Origin: Cudoniella acicularis
Taxonomy: Eukaryota; Ascomycota; Leotiomycetes; Helotiales; Helotiaceae
Length of the DNA: 45,065 nt
Assembly (NCBI GenBank): GCA_013054445.1
Contig: JAAMPI010000291.1
Span: 1-45,065, forward strand
Direction of reading: 5' to 3'
The position numbers were made by a program, and so were the translations under genes. Below the pieces are notes generated by a model. It was not told where the DNA came from. It saw nothing but the letters and a program-made list of their open reading frames with translations, and searched no databases. Positions 20,454 to 33,000 of the stretch are shown here, in pieces (position 1 is the first letter of the stretch; each line of letters starts with the position of its first letter).

Positions 20454-21644
20454 ATGAATTTCATCCACAGCACCCTCGACCGAGTACGGGAGTGGGCTCC
20501 CGTCTCGCACAACTCGAATTTCCGCCAGAAAGGCGAAATCACACCAGAAGAGTTCGTTGCCGCCGGTGATTACTTGGTTTACAAGTTCCCAACATGGTCT
20601 TGGGCCGACGCATCGCCAACCTCCAAACGAGTCAGCTATCTGCCTGCAGGCAAGCAGTTTCTTGTCACCCGAGGCGTACCATGTCATCGCCGACTCGACG
20701 AAAACTTCGCTGGCGATGCTGGACAAGATGAAGCGATGGTGGGAGATGGGGAGGACTTTAAGAATGCTGGTGGGCACTCACCCGGCGATGATGAGGACGG
20801 ATGGTTGCGAACAGGTGGACTCGCGGCGAGCCAAGAGGCACGAGTACGAGATGTGCGAACAGTCGATGAGAGTGGGAACATGGGGGAACGTGAGGAAGAC
20901 GATGATGAGATTCCAGATATGGAGGATGAGGAAGACGACGAGGAAGCCATCATTCGAGATCCTAAGGCGGATGGCGCTGATTCGTAAGTTCTCTAACACC
21001 TACTCTCAAGGCACGGTTCTAATATTTCTTCTAGATCTCGACGAACCTATACACTTTACATCGCGTACACGCCTTATTACCGAACACCTCGACTCTATCT
21101 CTCGGGCTACCTGGCAAATTCTCAACCTCTTCCACCCCAACTCATGATGGAAGATATCGTGGGTGATTATAAAGATAAAACGGTCACACTAGAAGATTTC
21201 CCATACTTTAGCAACAACATTAAGATGGCCTCTGTACATCCTTGCAAACATGCCAGTGTCATGAAGACACTCCTGGACCGCGCAGATGCGGCGCTCAAGA
21301 TCCGAAGAGAAAAGCTGCGACTTGGGAAGACTGTTCCAGGAGCAAGGGATGTCGGTATGGAGGGCTTAGTTGACGATTTTGGCAAGACTGGTCTGGGTGC
21401 AGAGGATAAGAAGGCTGTAGTTGAAGGGATGAAGGCTGGTGGAAATGGAAATGATGAATGGGAGGTACTACAACATGAAACCGACATCAGTGACGAAGAA
21501 GTAGCTATTCGGGTCGACCAATACCTAGTCGTTTTCCTGAAGGTACGATCCCCGGTCTCTTTTGTTTCATACACTACTAACTCGAAATAGTTTATGGCCA
21601 GCGTCACGCCAGGTATTGAGCACGATTTCACGATGGGAATCTAA
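20454..21644 (+). CDS. atg3: Autophagy-related E2-like enzyme Atg3
   Basis: The E2-like enzyme that receives Atg8 from Atg7 and passes it to phosphatidylethanolamine during autophagosome formation. Exons are 20454-20983, 21035-21542 and 21591-21644, about 363 residues. The N-terminus is the membrane-sensing helix [14 protein letters not shown], followed by [20 protein letters not shown] and PTWSWADA. An acidic flexible region comes next ([18 protein letters not shown]). The first splice recreates [21 protein letters not shown]. Catalytic Cys247 is in the [11 protein letters not shown] motif. A WEVL segment (319-322) fits an Atg8-interacting motif, and the protein ends [17 protein letters not shown] as in other fungi. 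Introns are 51 and 48 bp with GTAAGT and GTACGA donors. The start is the methionine opening the conserved amphipathic helix, although the frame stays open upstream. It appears intact. Confidence 0.96.
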
Positions 21645-22473
21645 GGTTCGATGTTCCGGGGCTACAGCTTGACTTTGGGAAATGTTAGATTGGATAAGGT
21701 TGCTACCGTAACTCGTGGGTTGGGGGTACTTTTACGAAGGGTTTACGGCGTTTGACAAGCAGCTGAGGACAGCTAGTACATACGCCCCATAGAATGTGTC
21801 ACAACCCTACAACAGTAATCAAGTATGTATTATGCGGATTTTTACCAGTCACATTTCCGAAGCAATACTTACAATGGAGGATTTCACTAGATCTACTTTT
21901 GCAGTTTTACCAAGTTACTATACCCTTGTCATTGCGGTTGTCAGCTGTCCTTTGATTAATTATTTTACCCTTACTTAACTCTAGATGGAAACTATAGCAC
22001 TGTAAAGCTGAGTCTTCATGTTTTGGCTTCCGCGTTAAGTGCGGTACTAGAATCGGATTCTCAAATATTCATTTCATATATAGCGCTTTGCTTTATACAC
22101 TTTGGAGTGTAACTATTATTATGAAAATTATAATACACTTATTCTTCTTCTCTTAATATAATCGGTAAATATTAGCCAAAGACTTAATGGCCCTTGCTCG
22201 AAAGTCTCATTTCCATCGCGAGTCACAAATGATATATCAGATTGGAGATAACTGAGATCGTACCTGAAGAAGGTGTGGCCGGTGACATAAGCTTGCTGTA
22301 AGCGCCACCAGCCACAGCACCAGCTCACCCCGTAATTGAGGCACAGCAAGATTCATGAAATATCAGTACAACTCGCATCTGTATGTACGGAATACCAATA
22401 TGGTTTCTTCCGCCACTGACCGAGCCAATCATACCCTGCCAACCAAGATCAGATATATATTTTGGTGAGTAAA
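21645..22473. other. Intergenic, AT-rich
   Basis: 3' flank of atg3 and promoter of the zinc-cluster gene. No supported gene or repeat is seen. Confidence 0.5.
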
Positions 22474-23801
22474 ATGCCGGGGCATCAGTTCAGGGCCTTG
22501 CGGCCTCATTCGAAGTCAAAGGGAGGATGCAAAAGGTGCAAAGCACGAAAAGTAAAGGTAAGAATGCCTAACTAGGTGCCATGCTTTCGAAGAGTTCAAT
22601 CTTCTCTTTACACGTTGTGAAGACTACTTGTTAACATTCAAACAAGTGTAATGAGGGTCGCCCATGTGATAGTTGTGTACGGCGCAATGAGAGCTGTGAA
22701 TATTTCGAAGAGCGGACTAGGAGTCGAAAAGCACCAAGCCATGGCCCTGCAAACGGCAACAAAAGCTCTACTGCCTCAGCAAACCTCACTACTTCGCCAA
22801 GTCCCCCTTACGAGGCCATAGAAGACAAATTCATCGTGGCTGACGAATCCAGCGACCGCCGTCTTCTGGAGTTGAAACTCATGCACCATTTTGTCACTGT
22901 GACGGTTCAGAAGGACTTCTTATCAACTCACGATGGCGATGTTCTCGACATGTGGTATCGACTCGCACCAGAGCTTGCGGTGCAGTACCCTGTTCTATTA
23001 AACATCATCCTCGCCATAGCGGCACTGCATATCACGAAGGTCTATCCGGAGCAAACCGATATGGCCAATATTCACCGTGTCTATTTCAATGCAGCAGTCT
23101 CTCAACATCGCCACTTCATCAGAGATATTAATGCCGACAATGCAGAGGCTGTTTGCCTTTCGACGGTTTTAATTGCGTTGCCGGCATTCACGTTTCTTCA
23201 GAATACTGAAGTGAGCACTTACTCGCCACCTTTGCAACTATTTTATTTGGTGGCTGGAAACGCAGCTATTTTTACCATGGCTCTTCCTTTATTGTCAGAA
23301 AAAAGCAAAATCAGATCCGTCATACATGCAAAACCGGATGTGATGGAATTCCTGGACGAAGTTCGAGAGAACCAATACAAACAACAATTTTCGACACTGT
23401 TGGAATGGAGAGCTCCAGGAGAAGTCATAGACTCAGAGAGCCAAGAATCTTATGACACAATGCTTGGAAGTATCGGTGGAATCCTTATCAATATCGAAAA
23501 GGGACTCGAGCCGTTACAACTTCGCCGTTTATTGTACGGCTTACCAAGTGTGGTCCCATCGACATTTGTTCAGCGCCTCCAAGAGAGGAATCCTCGAGCC
23601 CTGACCATTCTTGCGTACTATTTCTCGCTTGCAAAAGCTATGGATAATGTTTGGTGGATGAGGGGAATTTCTGAGCGTGAGGTCTTGGGAATTCAGCGTG
23701 TTTTGCCCGAGGAATGGCAGTGGGCAATGGCTTGGCCGTTGCAGAGACTTGCATTATACGCTGTGCCATCAGCACCGCCGACTCAGGGTGCTTCCGCTTA
23801 A
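22474..23801 (+). CDS. Zn2Cys6 zinc-cluster transcription factor
   Basis: Fungal binuclear zinc-cluster regulator of about 412 residues in two exons (22474-22557 and 22647-23801). The 89-bp intron splits the zinc cluster between the second and third cysteines: Cys19, Cys22 | Cys29, Cys35, Cys38, Cys45 (spacing 2-6-5-2-6), with the usual basic residues (KRCKARKVK). A Ser/Thr-rich linker follows, then a helical region (LLELKLMHHFVTVTV, then VLLNIILAIAALHITK) like the UPC2-type C6 regulators with a fungal-specific activation/ligand domain. DNA target and ligand cannot be read. No obvious target cluster is adjacent. There is no sign of damage. The short N-terminus before the cluster fits the UPC2-like group, but the assignment to that group is tentative. 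Confidence 0.88.
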
Positions 23802-24275
23802 AGAAATTAATTACCAACTCATTCACATCGGAGGCGTGATCACATCAGGGAGCAAACAGATTGATGCTCAACGAATCGTGGTCAACCACTCAAATTTAGA
23901 AGCAACCAGATTAATGCTCAAAGAACCAGCGCCAACCACGCAAACCAGAAAGCCACCAGACCGATGATTAACCCATCAGTGATAACCACTCCGCAAATTA
24001 GAGACATAACCGCAAACCCGGGAGTTCCATTATTCACCTTCAAATGATTATCTGAGACATGTGTAACACAATTCACATGAAGATTTCACTTGAAAGTTAC
24101 TGACATTTTCGGAAACCCACTTTACTCGGCATACCGGGGGAGAAAATTGAGATCAAAGATTTGAATTCTATCTAGAGTGGGATACCAAAACGCCAACCAA
24201 AACAAATAGCCAAAACCCCCACCATCAGATTCCTTTTCACAAACCGCGAGCCATCAGTACCCGAAATCCGACCCC
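23802..24275. other. Intergenic with short degenerate repeats
   Basis: No gene. Around 23850-24000 there are imperfect re-uses of short strings (CAGATTGATGCTCAACGAA / CAGATTAATGCTCAAAGAA; variants of CAACCACTCAAATT), about 50 bp apart. This looks like a small decayed tandem duplication. Confidence 0.4.
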
Positions 24276-24708
24276 TTAGTTCTTCCCTGAAGGCTGGACA
24301 GGTGGCGAGACAGCCCAAGAAGGTGTCTGGTCTTGATACTGGCGCTCATCATAACCCCTTTGCGGCTGCTGATGATACTGCTGTTGTTGTCTCTCAGGCT
24401 GGGTATGTCCACTAGGCGAACCTTGATATTGTGGAGGCGGGTACGACGGAGACTGGTGGTTCTGGTGTTGCTGCTCGTACTGATTGTACTGGTGGTTTTG
24501 AGGACCTTGGTATGATTGCGGTGGATAGCCCATCTGTTGTTGTTGCTGTTGCTTGGCCATTTCCTTCTTATCGTGTGAACTGCAAAATTACATTAGAATT
24601 TTGGTCTTTGAAAAGGTGGAATTGGCGGGTTTGAAGAACGTACTCGCTGACTTTCTTAACCACATACGAAACACCGGCAGCCATGATTCCGAGTTTGATG
24701 AGACCCAT
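24276..24708 (-). CDS. Small Q/P/Y-rich protein with hydrophobic N-terminus
   Basis: Two exons (24708-24644 and 24579-24276) with a 64-bp intron (GTACGT donor, TTTTGCAG acceptor) encode about 122 residues. The N-terminus (MGLIKLGIMAAGVSYVVKKV) is a short hydrophobic helix ending in lysines, which could be a membrane anchor or a mitochondrial/peroxisomal signal. The rest is low complexity: a poly-Gln tract after KKEMAK, then repeated Q-N-Y-P-H-rich segments, similar in composition to prion-like domains. Small proteins with this two-part design are common in filamentous ascomycetes, but I do not know the function. The splice is supported because it joins the anchor in frame to the Q-rich exon, which has no better start of its own. 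Confidence 0.7.
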
Positions 24709-26088
24709 TTTGGATGGTGTTCTGAAAGTGTGGAAGAGAGTCAAGAGTGTAGAGAGACGGAAGTCGAAGTCGGCTTGAAGAATTTCGAAACTTGATGAGA
24801 TAGAAGGTGGAAGAGTCTTGGGGAACTGGATTGAACTGAAAAGTCTTGAATATGATTGATGTCTAAACTGGATTGAATGTCTTAAAAATACTCTCTCTAT
24901 CTAGGAAAGCACACCACCTTTATACAAATTCCATTTTCCATCTGCATGTAGGTCTCTCCGATAAGCACGCGTCACTTTCGTCACATCTTCAAAGTGCAGC
25001 GGCTAAACCTGCGTCCAAATCCTCAAGCGAAGCGTGCTGCGAAGGTCCGAAGAGCGAAAGCGAGTGTCCGAACCAACGAGGAGTGGAGAATCTCGCTTAG
25101 CTAATGCGAGGCTTGGATTGATGCTGCGCTGGTTGTGTTGTGATTGGCTTGCGCCGCTTTCCTCAGCCACCCATCGTCGCAAGAGTACCTGGGCGCTGGG
25201 CAGTGTGTGGAGGTTCCTAGATGGAAGGCTCTGAATCCTTTGTGTTAAGGTTATTCCCGGGAAGGAATTTTCGTCATTTTTCATGGCCGTGTTCTTAGAG
25301 TTTCGGATCCGGTCTGTTTACTCTATTGGGAAATTATCGAGCCCGAGCTCACCCCGCTATATTTAACTCCGATCCGAGTGAAGGACCACTTCAAGCTCAA
25401 CGGCTATTACTAAGAGAAAGATTCCTAGAGCTCATGAAAATGGCACATCACTTGAATTGAGCGAAATAAATGGTTGTATTTGGACCAAGGTTTAAGAGGG
25501 TTAGGATTTTTGTTTACAAAACAAGAAATATCTTAGTTCTCCGGGCTTATACTTACGATGGCATCGAGCAACCAGGTTCGAAATCGAGACCTTATTCTCG
25601 ATTATAAAGTGTTGATTCGGAATATTACAATTATTAAGCAGTGCTTGCATAATATGGCGAACTAGGAGAAAGACATGGGATTGGTTAAAGCCTGTCCCGT
25701 CAAATGCTGATCCTTACAGTAGCTACCGTATTGGATTTTCTCCACAGGTTCCCTTGAAGCAGACGGATGCGCGAAACGTGCAGTTCGGAATTCCAACACA
25801 GTGATACTTTATCCATCTCGGTATGTTCTTGCTGGAACCATTGCACTTTTTTTTTTTGTTCTTAGAAAATGATAGGACTTATGAAGGGAAGTAAAAGTAA
25901 AAGAAACGCAAATACCTAATCCGATCCATAGCTTTCACACCAGCTTCAGTGCAGCTAGAAGCAAAACGAACGTAAAAGCGTAATGACGAATATCTATGGA
26001 AAATGCAAAATTGCAGATAGAAGAACTAGAATATTAGCACACAGGAAAAATCCAGTTCTGAAAGGACATCTAATTAGATAGATAGAAG
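24709..26088. other. Intergenic, no gene seen
   Basis: Short overlapping frames on both strands have no domain character. There is an A-rich and T-rich tract near 25850-25930. Nothing else is supported. Confidence 0.45.
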
Positions 26089-27098
26089 TTTTGTTGCACT
26101 TCGTAAAAGTGGCTCTGTCACCCGACGAAGGCTAGAGCCGCTTCACTGTAAGAGAGGGAGAAACATCGGGCGACGATGCGGCTTGGCCTTGCCGCCGTCA
26201 CGGGCTTTTGTTGCAAATCGCAAAAGCGTTCGGTCGCTTCCACTTTCCACTTCGTTCTTTCAACCAAGAAAGGATATTTGTTGCAGTTCGCAAAAGTGTT
26301 CGGTCAGTGGAGGAAGGGCCTAGTGCTTTTGTTGCAGAAGTGCTCGGTAGCCTTCGCTTTGAGAGGGAGCGGGGTTTGTTGCATTTCGCAAAAGCGCTCG
26401 GTCGGATTGCGACGGTAGGAATGGCTTTATTGGCTAGAGAGATGGGAGAATAATGAGAGGAGCTTTAGGGCAATTCGCAGGAGTAGTAATATGAAAAGAG
26501 AGTGTCGAGGGTTGGTTTGTTGCATGTCGCAAAAACACTTGGTCGGTCGTCATGAGAGAAAGAAAGGGCGGAGAGCCTTTGTTGCACTTCGTAAAAGTGC
26601 TCGGTCAGTCGATGACTATTAGAAGGGTTTGACTTGCTCGACTTGGAAAATTTTGTTGCTTTTCGCAAAAGCCCTCGACCTTCAGCCCTGGTTTGGTAGG
26701 ATAGGAGTCTTGTTGCTCTTCGCTGAAGTGCTCGATCAGTCGACAACTATACGAAATAGGAAGGGTTGCGCTTTGTTCTAGTATGAGTGGAGGGCAAGGA
26801 GTTTGTTACACTTAGCAAAGTGCACGGTCGGTCGAGCTTCGAAGTTTTTCTCAAGGTGAGACTCCAAGAACGGGTTTTACTGCACTTCGCAAAAGCGCTC
26901 GGTCGGTCAGCGACGGTCTAGTAGGAGACAGATTTTGCTCGTCAGCTTGAGGACTGTAAGAAAAGATTCTCATCGGCTTAGGAGAAACGCAGTAGTAGAG
27001 GAGTAAAAGTGCTCGTTCGGTCAACGATAGCTAGAAGAGTCTCCTCGGCTGAGTAAGAGCATTTTTGTTGTACTTCGTAATAGTCGTCCGTCGATAAG
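26089..27098 (+). repeat. Degenerate interspersed repeat array (about 13 units)
   Basis: About 13 imperfect copies of a unit of roughly 38 bp. The copies start near 26089, 26205, 26275, 26324, 26372, 26513, 26575, 26650, 26708, 26800, 26873, 26986 and 27061, with unrelated spacers of irregular length. The consensus begins TTTGTTGCACTTCGCAAAAG, continues TGCTCGGTCGGTCG and often ends with a CGACG-like string. In the best copies GCACTT pairs with AAGTGC over a 5-base loop, a small hairpin; the copy at 26650 keeps the pairing with different bases (GCTTTT/AAAAGC), while other copies lose it. Frames across the array (26176-26453) are by-products. I do not recognise this family. Confidence 0.75.
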
Positions 27099-30000
27099 CG
27101 AGGTAAGGCTTCACTCCCTTTTTCTTCATACCGAAAGATCCTTCAGGCCCGGTATATTGACTGAAAAAGGGATTCTCACACGCGGAAGTCCGTGACCCGT
27201 TCGGGAATGTGTACGAGGTGGTGTGTCTATATTAATGACTGAATGCCCAAGCACTTGAATGTGGCAAATAATATTCTAGCCTAGAGGCAGGAACAGTTGT
27301 AGAAGGAAGAGGCTGGTGGCGGAATTTATTGATTCTCATTAGCGCAAATATTGAAAATTGCTACTTTCAGCATCGAGTTGCAGATTTGAAGGATTTCACA
27401 AGGCTTCCATAAAATTTAACTGTACAAAGACGATGTACTCAGCCTTCTGATAACGTATCCTTATCTCGGCATCCTTGAAGCGGGGAAGATCCTGTTTTTG
27501 GACACAACCCATGCTGATGGTTTATCGATTGAGTAACGGATCCAAAAGATGGCAGGGTAACTTCATACGAGCTACCGGCAGATGGATAAGCCTAATTCGA
27601 TGCCGTATTCCTGCTAAGAAGGAAACAATGAGCGAAAGGCTGTTCAACCCTGCTGAGGGAAGGATTTTGGCAGCCAATCATGTGATAGTAAATCGCGGTG
27701 TCACGTGAGTAATTACGACCCGACCCAAAAGCCGGCCGAACGAATGTGACGACGTTCGTCCTGCAGCCCACCGATAGGGCCGAGGTGTAACCAAGAAAAA
27801 ATCTCTGCCTATGTAAGAAGAAGCACACGAAATGAATCAGGAAGGACATTACTCACTTGAGAAAAAGTAGTGTCGCACTACATCGGCAGTAAAGTTTGAG
27901 ATGGAAATTCCGAAATAATGTGACACCCAAATAGCTCAAGATGTCGGCACTTCTCAGCCTCTTCTCAGGCACTCACCTGCACTGAGGATCCCTTTGCCAG
28001 ACCTGACTCCTGAAAGTGCAAATCCCCCACACAGCCAAGTTCGTATCCAGTTCGGGTCACACAGGTCGGCTGACTTCAACCTGATCTGAGAGTGAGAGTC
28101 TGAGATGTGTTTCTGTGTCTCCTGCTCGAAGGTTGAAAATGAAGAGGCTGCGTGCTTACGTAGACGTCGACTTGTGAAAGCGTGCGGCTTATTCACAGGA
28201 TGAGGCGGAGTGTTTATGCATGTTGGTGGAATCCAAAGTTGTGATGCCGCAAGTGGAAGAGTGTTGGAAGCCTCGTTCTCGTCCACCCCTGAACAGTATG
28301 AACAGCTGAACTCAAGGACAAATCTCGCTTGAGGCTACGCAGAGCCGCATCTACGGCATCGGTCTTAGCCGATGCGGCCGCAGGGTTTCTAGCTCGCTAA
28401 GGTGATATTGCAGCAACATCCCATGCCAACATCACTGCAGCTCAGGAAGAAAAAAAAAACCAAAGAGAAACACCTTTGACCACCATACTTTCCACGGCTG
28501 ATGCTGACTGCTTTGGCTTCTCACCGCTCTGTAATAATGGAGCCGATTCGCCCTGTGTTATCACATCCAACTCTGTTGCCTGTCTGCAGGGCGACGAGCT
28601 AGAAATAGGCGAGATCGAGAATACCTACGCTAGCTTAAGACGACATCATCAGTGGACCAGACGAAGTGCTCCTGGAGACTTCTTGCGCTCGAGGCTTGCC
28701 TCGGTGAAAGAAAAAGCGCCAGTCTGAGCTGTTTTTGCCAGCCTTGAAGCCTGCGAGTGGGACGATACTCAAGTCTTAGACTCAAGGCGCCAAGCTGAGT
28801 GAAGCTGCCAACGCTGGTGGTACGGAATGGCCGTTGGCCAGGTCTCGGAGGAGGAAGACACTGCGCAGCAAGATAATCTTGGCTACAGATACTCGATATT
28901 TGAGGTGCTTGTGTGACGTGCTGCGCCGCCAGTGTCCCAGACACCGAGGGCTTCCTGAGCTGTTCCAAATACCAGGTCGCGCTTTGCCTTGGCGCCAGGT
29001 CAAGATGCGTGTCTGAAAGTACAAGGCATTCTACCAGCTACCCAAAGTTGGGGTGGAGGAAGATGTTTGCCTCGGTCGTTGTCTGGGTCTGTCGGTTGTG
29101 CCTGGCATCTTTGGGCAACGCCTGTTAATCTATGGAAGTGGAGCCGAGCGTGGCTGCTGAATGTCTCAACTATTGAGTTTCCGGAGAATTACCCTCGGCA
29201 TTGGAAAATGTATCATGGGGAACCACCAGGAGAGTCAGGGAAAGAACATCACGTCTCTGGTTGATCGGGGTTTATGATGTCTATTGGTGGAGTGGGTGAA
29301 ACGAATGTAAGTGTTGCAAAGAGATCTAAACATCCAAAGAGTACTCCCAACCATGCCCAACTAAAATCCTCCCGAAAGTGCCCTAGAAATCATCTTGTAA
29401 TAATACAGCAAAAAACCGGGTACCGCCATCATGAGCCTGTGAAATACGCCTTGGACCAAATCATCTTGACAAGAAACGCTACGCCGCTCTATGCGATGTA
29501 ACCGACAGGCAAGCCCAATTGACTCCACAGAAAGATAATAGGACCCGAGTGGCCGAGAATTGCTTCGTCCCTCTAAACGCCGAGAATATTGAAGCTGGTG
29601 ACTGCGAGCACAACGGAGTATGGCGGATTGGTTGGTTGTCTGCTATGCCCACCTAGTCAACATTGAGGCGCGAAGTATTAAGTGTGGGTTCTTACAAATT
29701 CTATCTGTTCGCAGGAATTTTAACCCACTTCCCAGGACAAAACTCGCATCGTATATGATCACACTCCACGCATCTCTCCGTTCGCATAGACATTTCAGCG
29801 CTAGAATTAGGAGGAGGTACCCCGCATTGACAACAGTCCCAGAAATACTCGAGCTTTGTCTTGGGTGGCATGCTGTTTCTTGGGGGCTTGGGGGAGTGTC
29901 GGAGTGATTTGCGGTATTGTAGTGTGATGAGGTGGAAGACTTGGAGAAGTGAACTGGTTTAGAATATAGAATAGACACTGACAAAAGGGAGAACCCAACT

Positions 30001-33000
30001 TATACGTGGAATCCAAGCACTGCCATCGTCTTCATTTGCTTCACCGAGCCAGGAAGACTGCCGGTGGGTACGGAAGCAGCCTCGAGAAGCATGGCCCTTC
30101 CTCTGAGCTTTTGGGCGAAACTTTGATTAACTGACAGGGCACCCAATATTTCGTGTCCAGAGAACTTGACCATCGGAATCTCAGACGATGGCTGACAGGA
30201 GTTCTGCAACGAAATGTATGGTTCCAATACCTTGTCTTGCAATAGTGCCGAGGATGCTAAGCCTTGAATTCCATGCATTACCGACATATGGGATCGGTGA
30301 CGGAGTAATAATAACTGGCCGAGGATTCGGAGACCATTGTCACCCTTGCCGGTACCAATTCGTGAAAGCCTCAGATTTCGGTGAAGTGGGAAGGGCGAGC
30401 AGAACCCAGAGCCATAGAAGGGCGAGCGAGGTCTGCGCTGATGTTGAGGACTGTTGCAGTATCGGTGAAGGAATGAAAATACTAAAAGTGGCATTTCGCG
30501 TCAATGGGGCACTACTGTAAAGAGAAACGTGACTTGCGGAGCGGTTCGGCCGATTAAGCTTACCGGGGCGCTAAAACCGGTGAGATTGTCTCCGTCCACC
30601 TTCCGCAGGTTGTCATGCTAGCAAGGCTGAGAGACCCGGGCCTCCTTTGAGCACTCAAAAACGAGGTGGGGAATGGTTGAATCCTGCTTGAGATGAAATT
30701 TTCAACATGAAGAAGCCCTATAAAAAAAATATACGCCTGAAAAATGCCTTCCTTCCTAGTTACAAAGAAGGCTGGCGGGGGTTTCCGAAACTTATGAGCC
30801 TAAAAGAAAGGAATGCTGGTCAGACTACCAAGGTAGTGTGCAGGGTTTAGAAGTGTGAGGCTCCAGAGAGAAAGAATTCGTGACGCAGGGCGCAGTACGG
30901 AGTATCAGCTGAATAAAATATGATGTGGCGCCAACAATTTCCGCCTTTCGAAGAGTGAAAGTTGGCGTTCCAGCAAGTCGAAACATTTTTGGGATTGAGC
31001 CAAAGGCAAAACATAGCCACACGAAACGCCCATACCAAATTCCGCGCCTCGCTCTGGTCAGGTTGCTCGACAAATCTCATGGAGAAAATTATGGATTTGG
31101 CCATATATCTCAACCTAGGCTGATTATCGTGAAATGGCTCTGAAGAGCGCATATGGTAAAGGGAAGTCCATAGAACCTCTTGAGAAAACACGCTAAAACA
31201 ACTCCAGGTTAGCAAGCCTGAATATTGCTGAAGGGTTTCCTCACTTACCTTCCAAGCCTTGTGATATGATCAGAATGAGTTGCTATTTTTCGCAGTAAGT
31301 TATCCAATGTCGAAGTTACGGCCACTTTGTGTCCTTGAATTGCACCTCGTCTCTAGTTTACATGAACATAATCCAGCAACGAGAGAAGAACCATTCTGCT
31401 AGCTCACGACCAATGTGAGCAGTCTGGGCAGTGCTAGGCAAGTCATGGCGATCGTTCGAAGGTGGAGCCTCTGGCCTGATCTATATTATCTCAGTGCCGT
31501 CTGTTAATCCGAACTGTTTGGCTGGAAATATGGTGAATTCGTTCTTCGTCTCCTGCCGAGCTCTTTCGTTGATAAAATGGCCATAGCTGGAGTTCCGGTG
31601 GAATGATAGGATATGTTGGTAACAATAAGCATTTCGAAGCTGAGTAGAATGTCGGTGTAAGATGGGAGATGAAAAAAAAATCAAACTTCTATTTCGCAAG
31701 CACTTGTTTGTGCATGAAATATTGAGTTACTCTATGGAAGAGTTGAGCGGAGGGTGAGACAGGTATTTATATATTCCCATACGAAAATAGAAGGCAAATA
31801 TAGCCTTGAATCGGACACCAAAAAGCAACCTCAAGGTTGGAAGAGGGAAGTAGGGAAGTGCTTCATAAAAGCATAGGTGAGAGATATTTGCTGTTCCTCC
31901 CTCGCTGCCTATCTCAATCCATGATCCATTCCAGAAAGCTGTTTGGATGAGGGTGATATAGACCGGCCGTCAGACCTCCGTCAGACCTCCGTCAGACCTC
32001 CGTCGATACGCCCCGAATCAGCCCATTGGAGAAACAATATACTCATCATTATCATAAGACCTCTAACTTCAAGGATCATGCTTGAAGTTTTTATTCTTAC
32101 AGATCTGCAACCATGAATGTCGGGCGTAGGTTGTATCCTTCTCGCCGTTTATTGGCTTCGTCTGGGATTCCAGAGGGAGCAGAGCATCGGAAGAGCCTCA
32201 CGATTCACATGTCGCCCAAAACTAAGAGCCGCAACCGGATTTAGTCTCATCGTCTGGGCTCCGGCCTGGCGACCAATTCTAGGCAGTCAAGAGGCTATCT
32301 CACGATCTCCACACCGCAAACAAAGTAAAACCCCAAAAATAAATATGTTTCCCGAATAGTATCGAAATGGGAAACAAACCAGAATGAAATGGAGTTTAAC
32401 TCATATGTTCTGGCTTAAACCAACCAAACGAGAATGAATTCCTCTTGAAACTTTCTCCTCGAAGCTGGGCAATGAAACTATGAAGAAATTTTTCAAGGAG
32501 TACAAAAGGCTGGCTCTGATATCACTCATAAGCCAAGTATTATAGTTAGGGATGTTCGTTTTGACTTGAAGCCTGATCGAGCGCGGCGGACTTGCCAGGG
32601 TCCATTCTCTTCAGATAGAGCAAGATGTGTTGTGCCATCGAATGGTTCCATATTCGACGTCTCAAAGTCTTCCTGTAGGGGTGCTCTCTGGCGTCTTTTC
32701 TTCTCAAAATCCATTCATAGGCGGGTAGTGCTGAGAAGTTGGAAACTACAGATCGAGCGTCAAAAAATGAACCTAAGGCGAGTCGTTGACGATTTTGGCA
32801 GGCAACGTCGTTTTCACCATCTGCAAGGAACGCCTGCCCACAAATTTCACAAGGTTCCATTCCACTGGTTCTTCCCGATAAATAACAGTTCCTGGTGTTG
32901 TGTCTGATGTGCAATGGACATCACTCGGCGAGCTGTAAAATATGAGACTATTTTACTATGTTGGCCATCCGGATGGGGGTAGGGAGGGAGGGAAGTTGAT

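Noticed and set aside
20684..20953. Serine-rich antisense frame
   Set aside because: It is the complement of the acidic Glu/Asp region of Atg3.
25570..25600. Possible tRNA B-box (GGTTCGAAATC)
   Set aside because: No matching A-box or acceptor stem at the right distance; the match to the B-box is imperfect.
26176..26453. Two overlapping 80-codon frames through the repeat array
   Set aside because: They arise from the repeated motif lacking stops in those frames; they have no domain and no consistent start.
26089..27098. CRISPR-like array
   Set aside because: Units are degenerate, spacing is irregular, and the window is plainly a fungal nuclear genome with introns; no cas genes are present.
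30000..30494. 164-codon minus-strand frame
   Set aside because: Composition and lack of any motif suggest chance; overlapping open frames occur on the other strand.
32546..32914. 122-codon minus-strand frame with a CEICGQAF string
   Set aside because: Only one CxxC pair and no continuation of a zinc finger; insufficient for a gene call.
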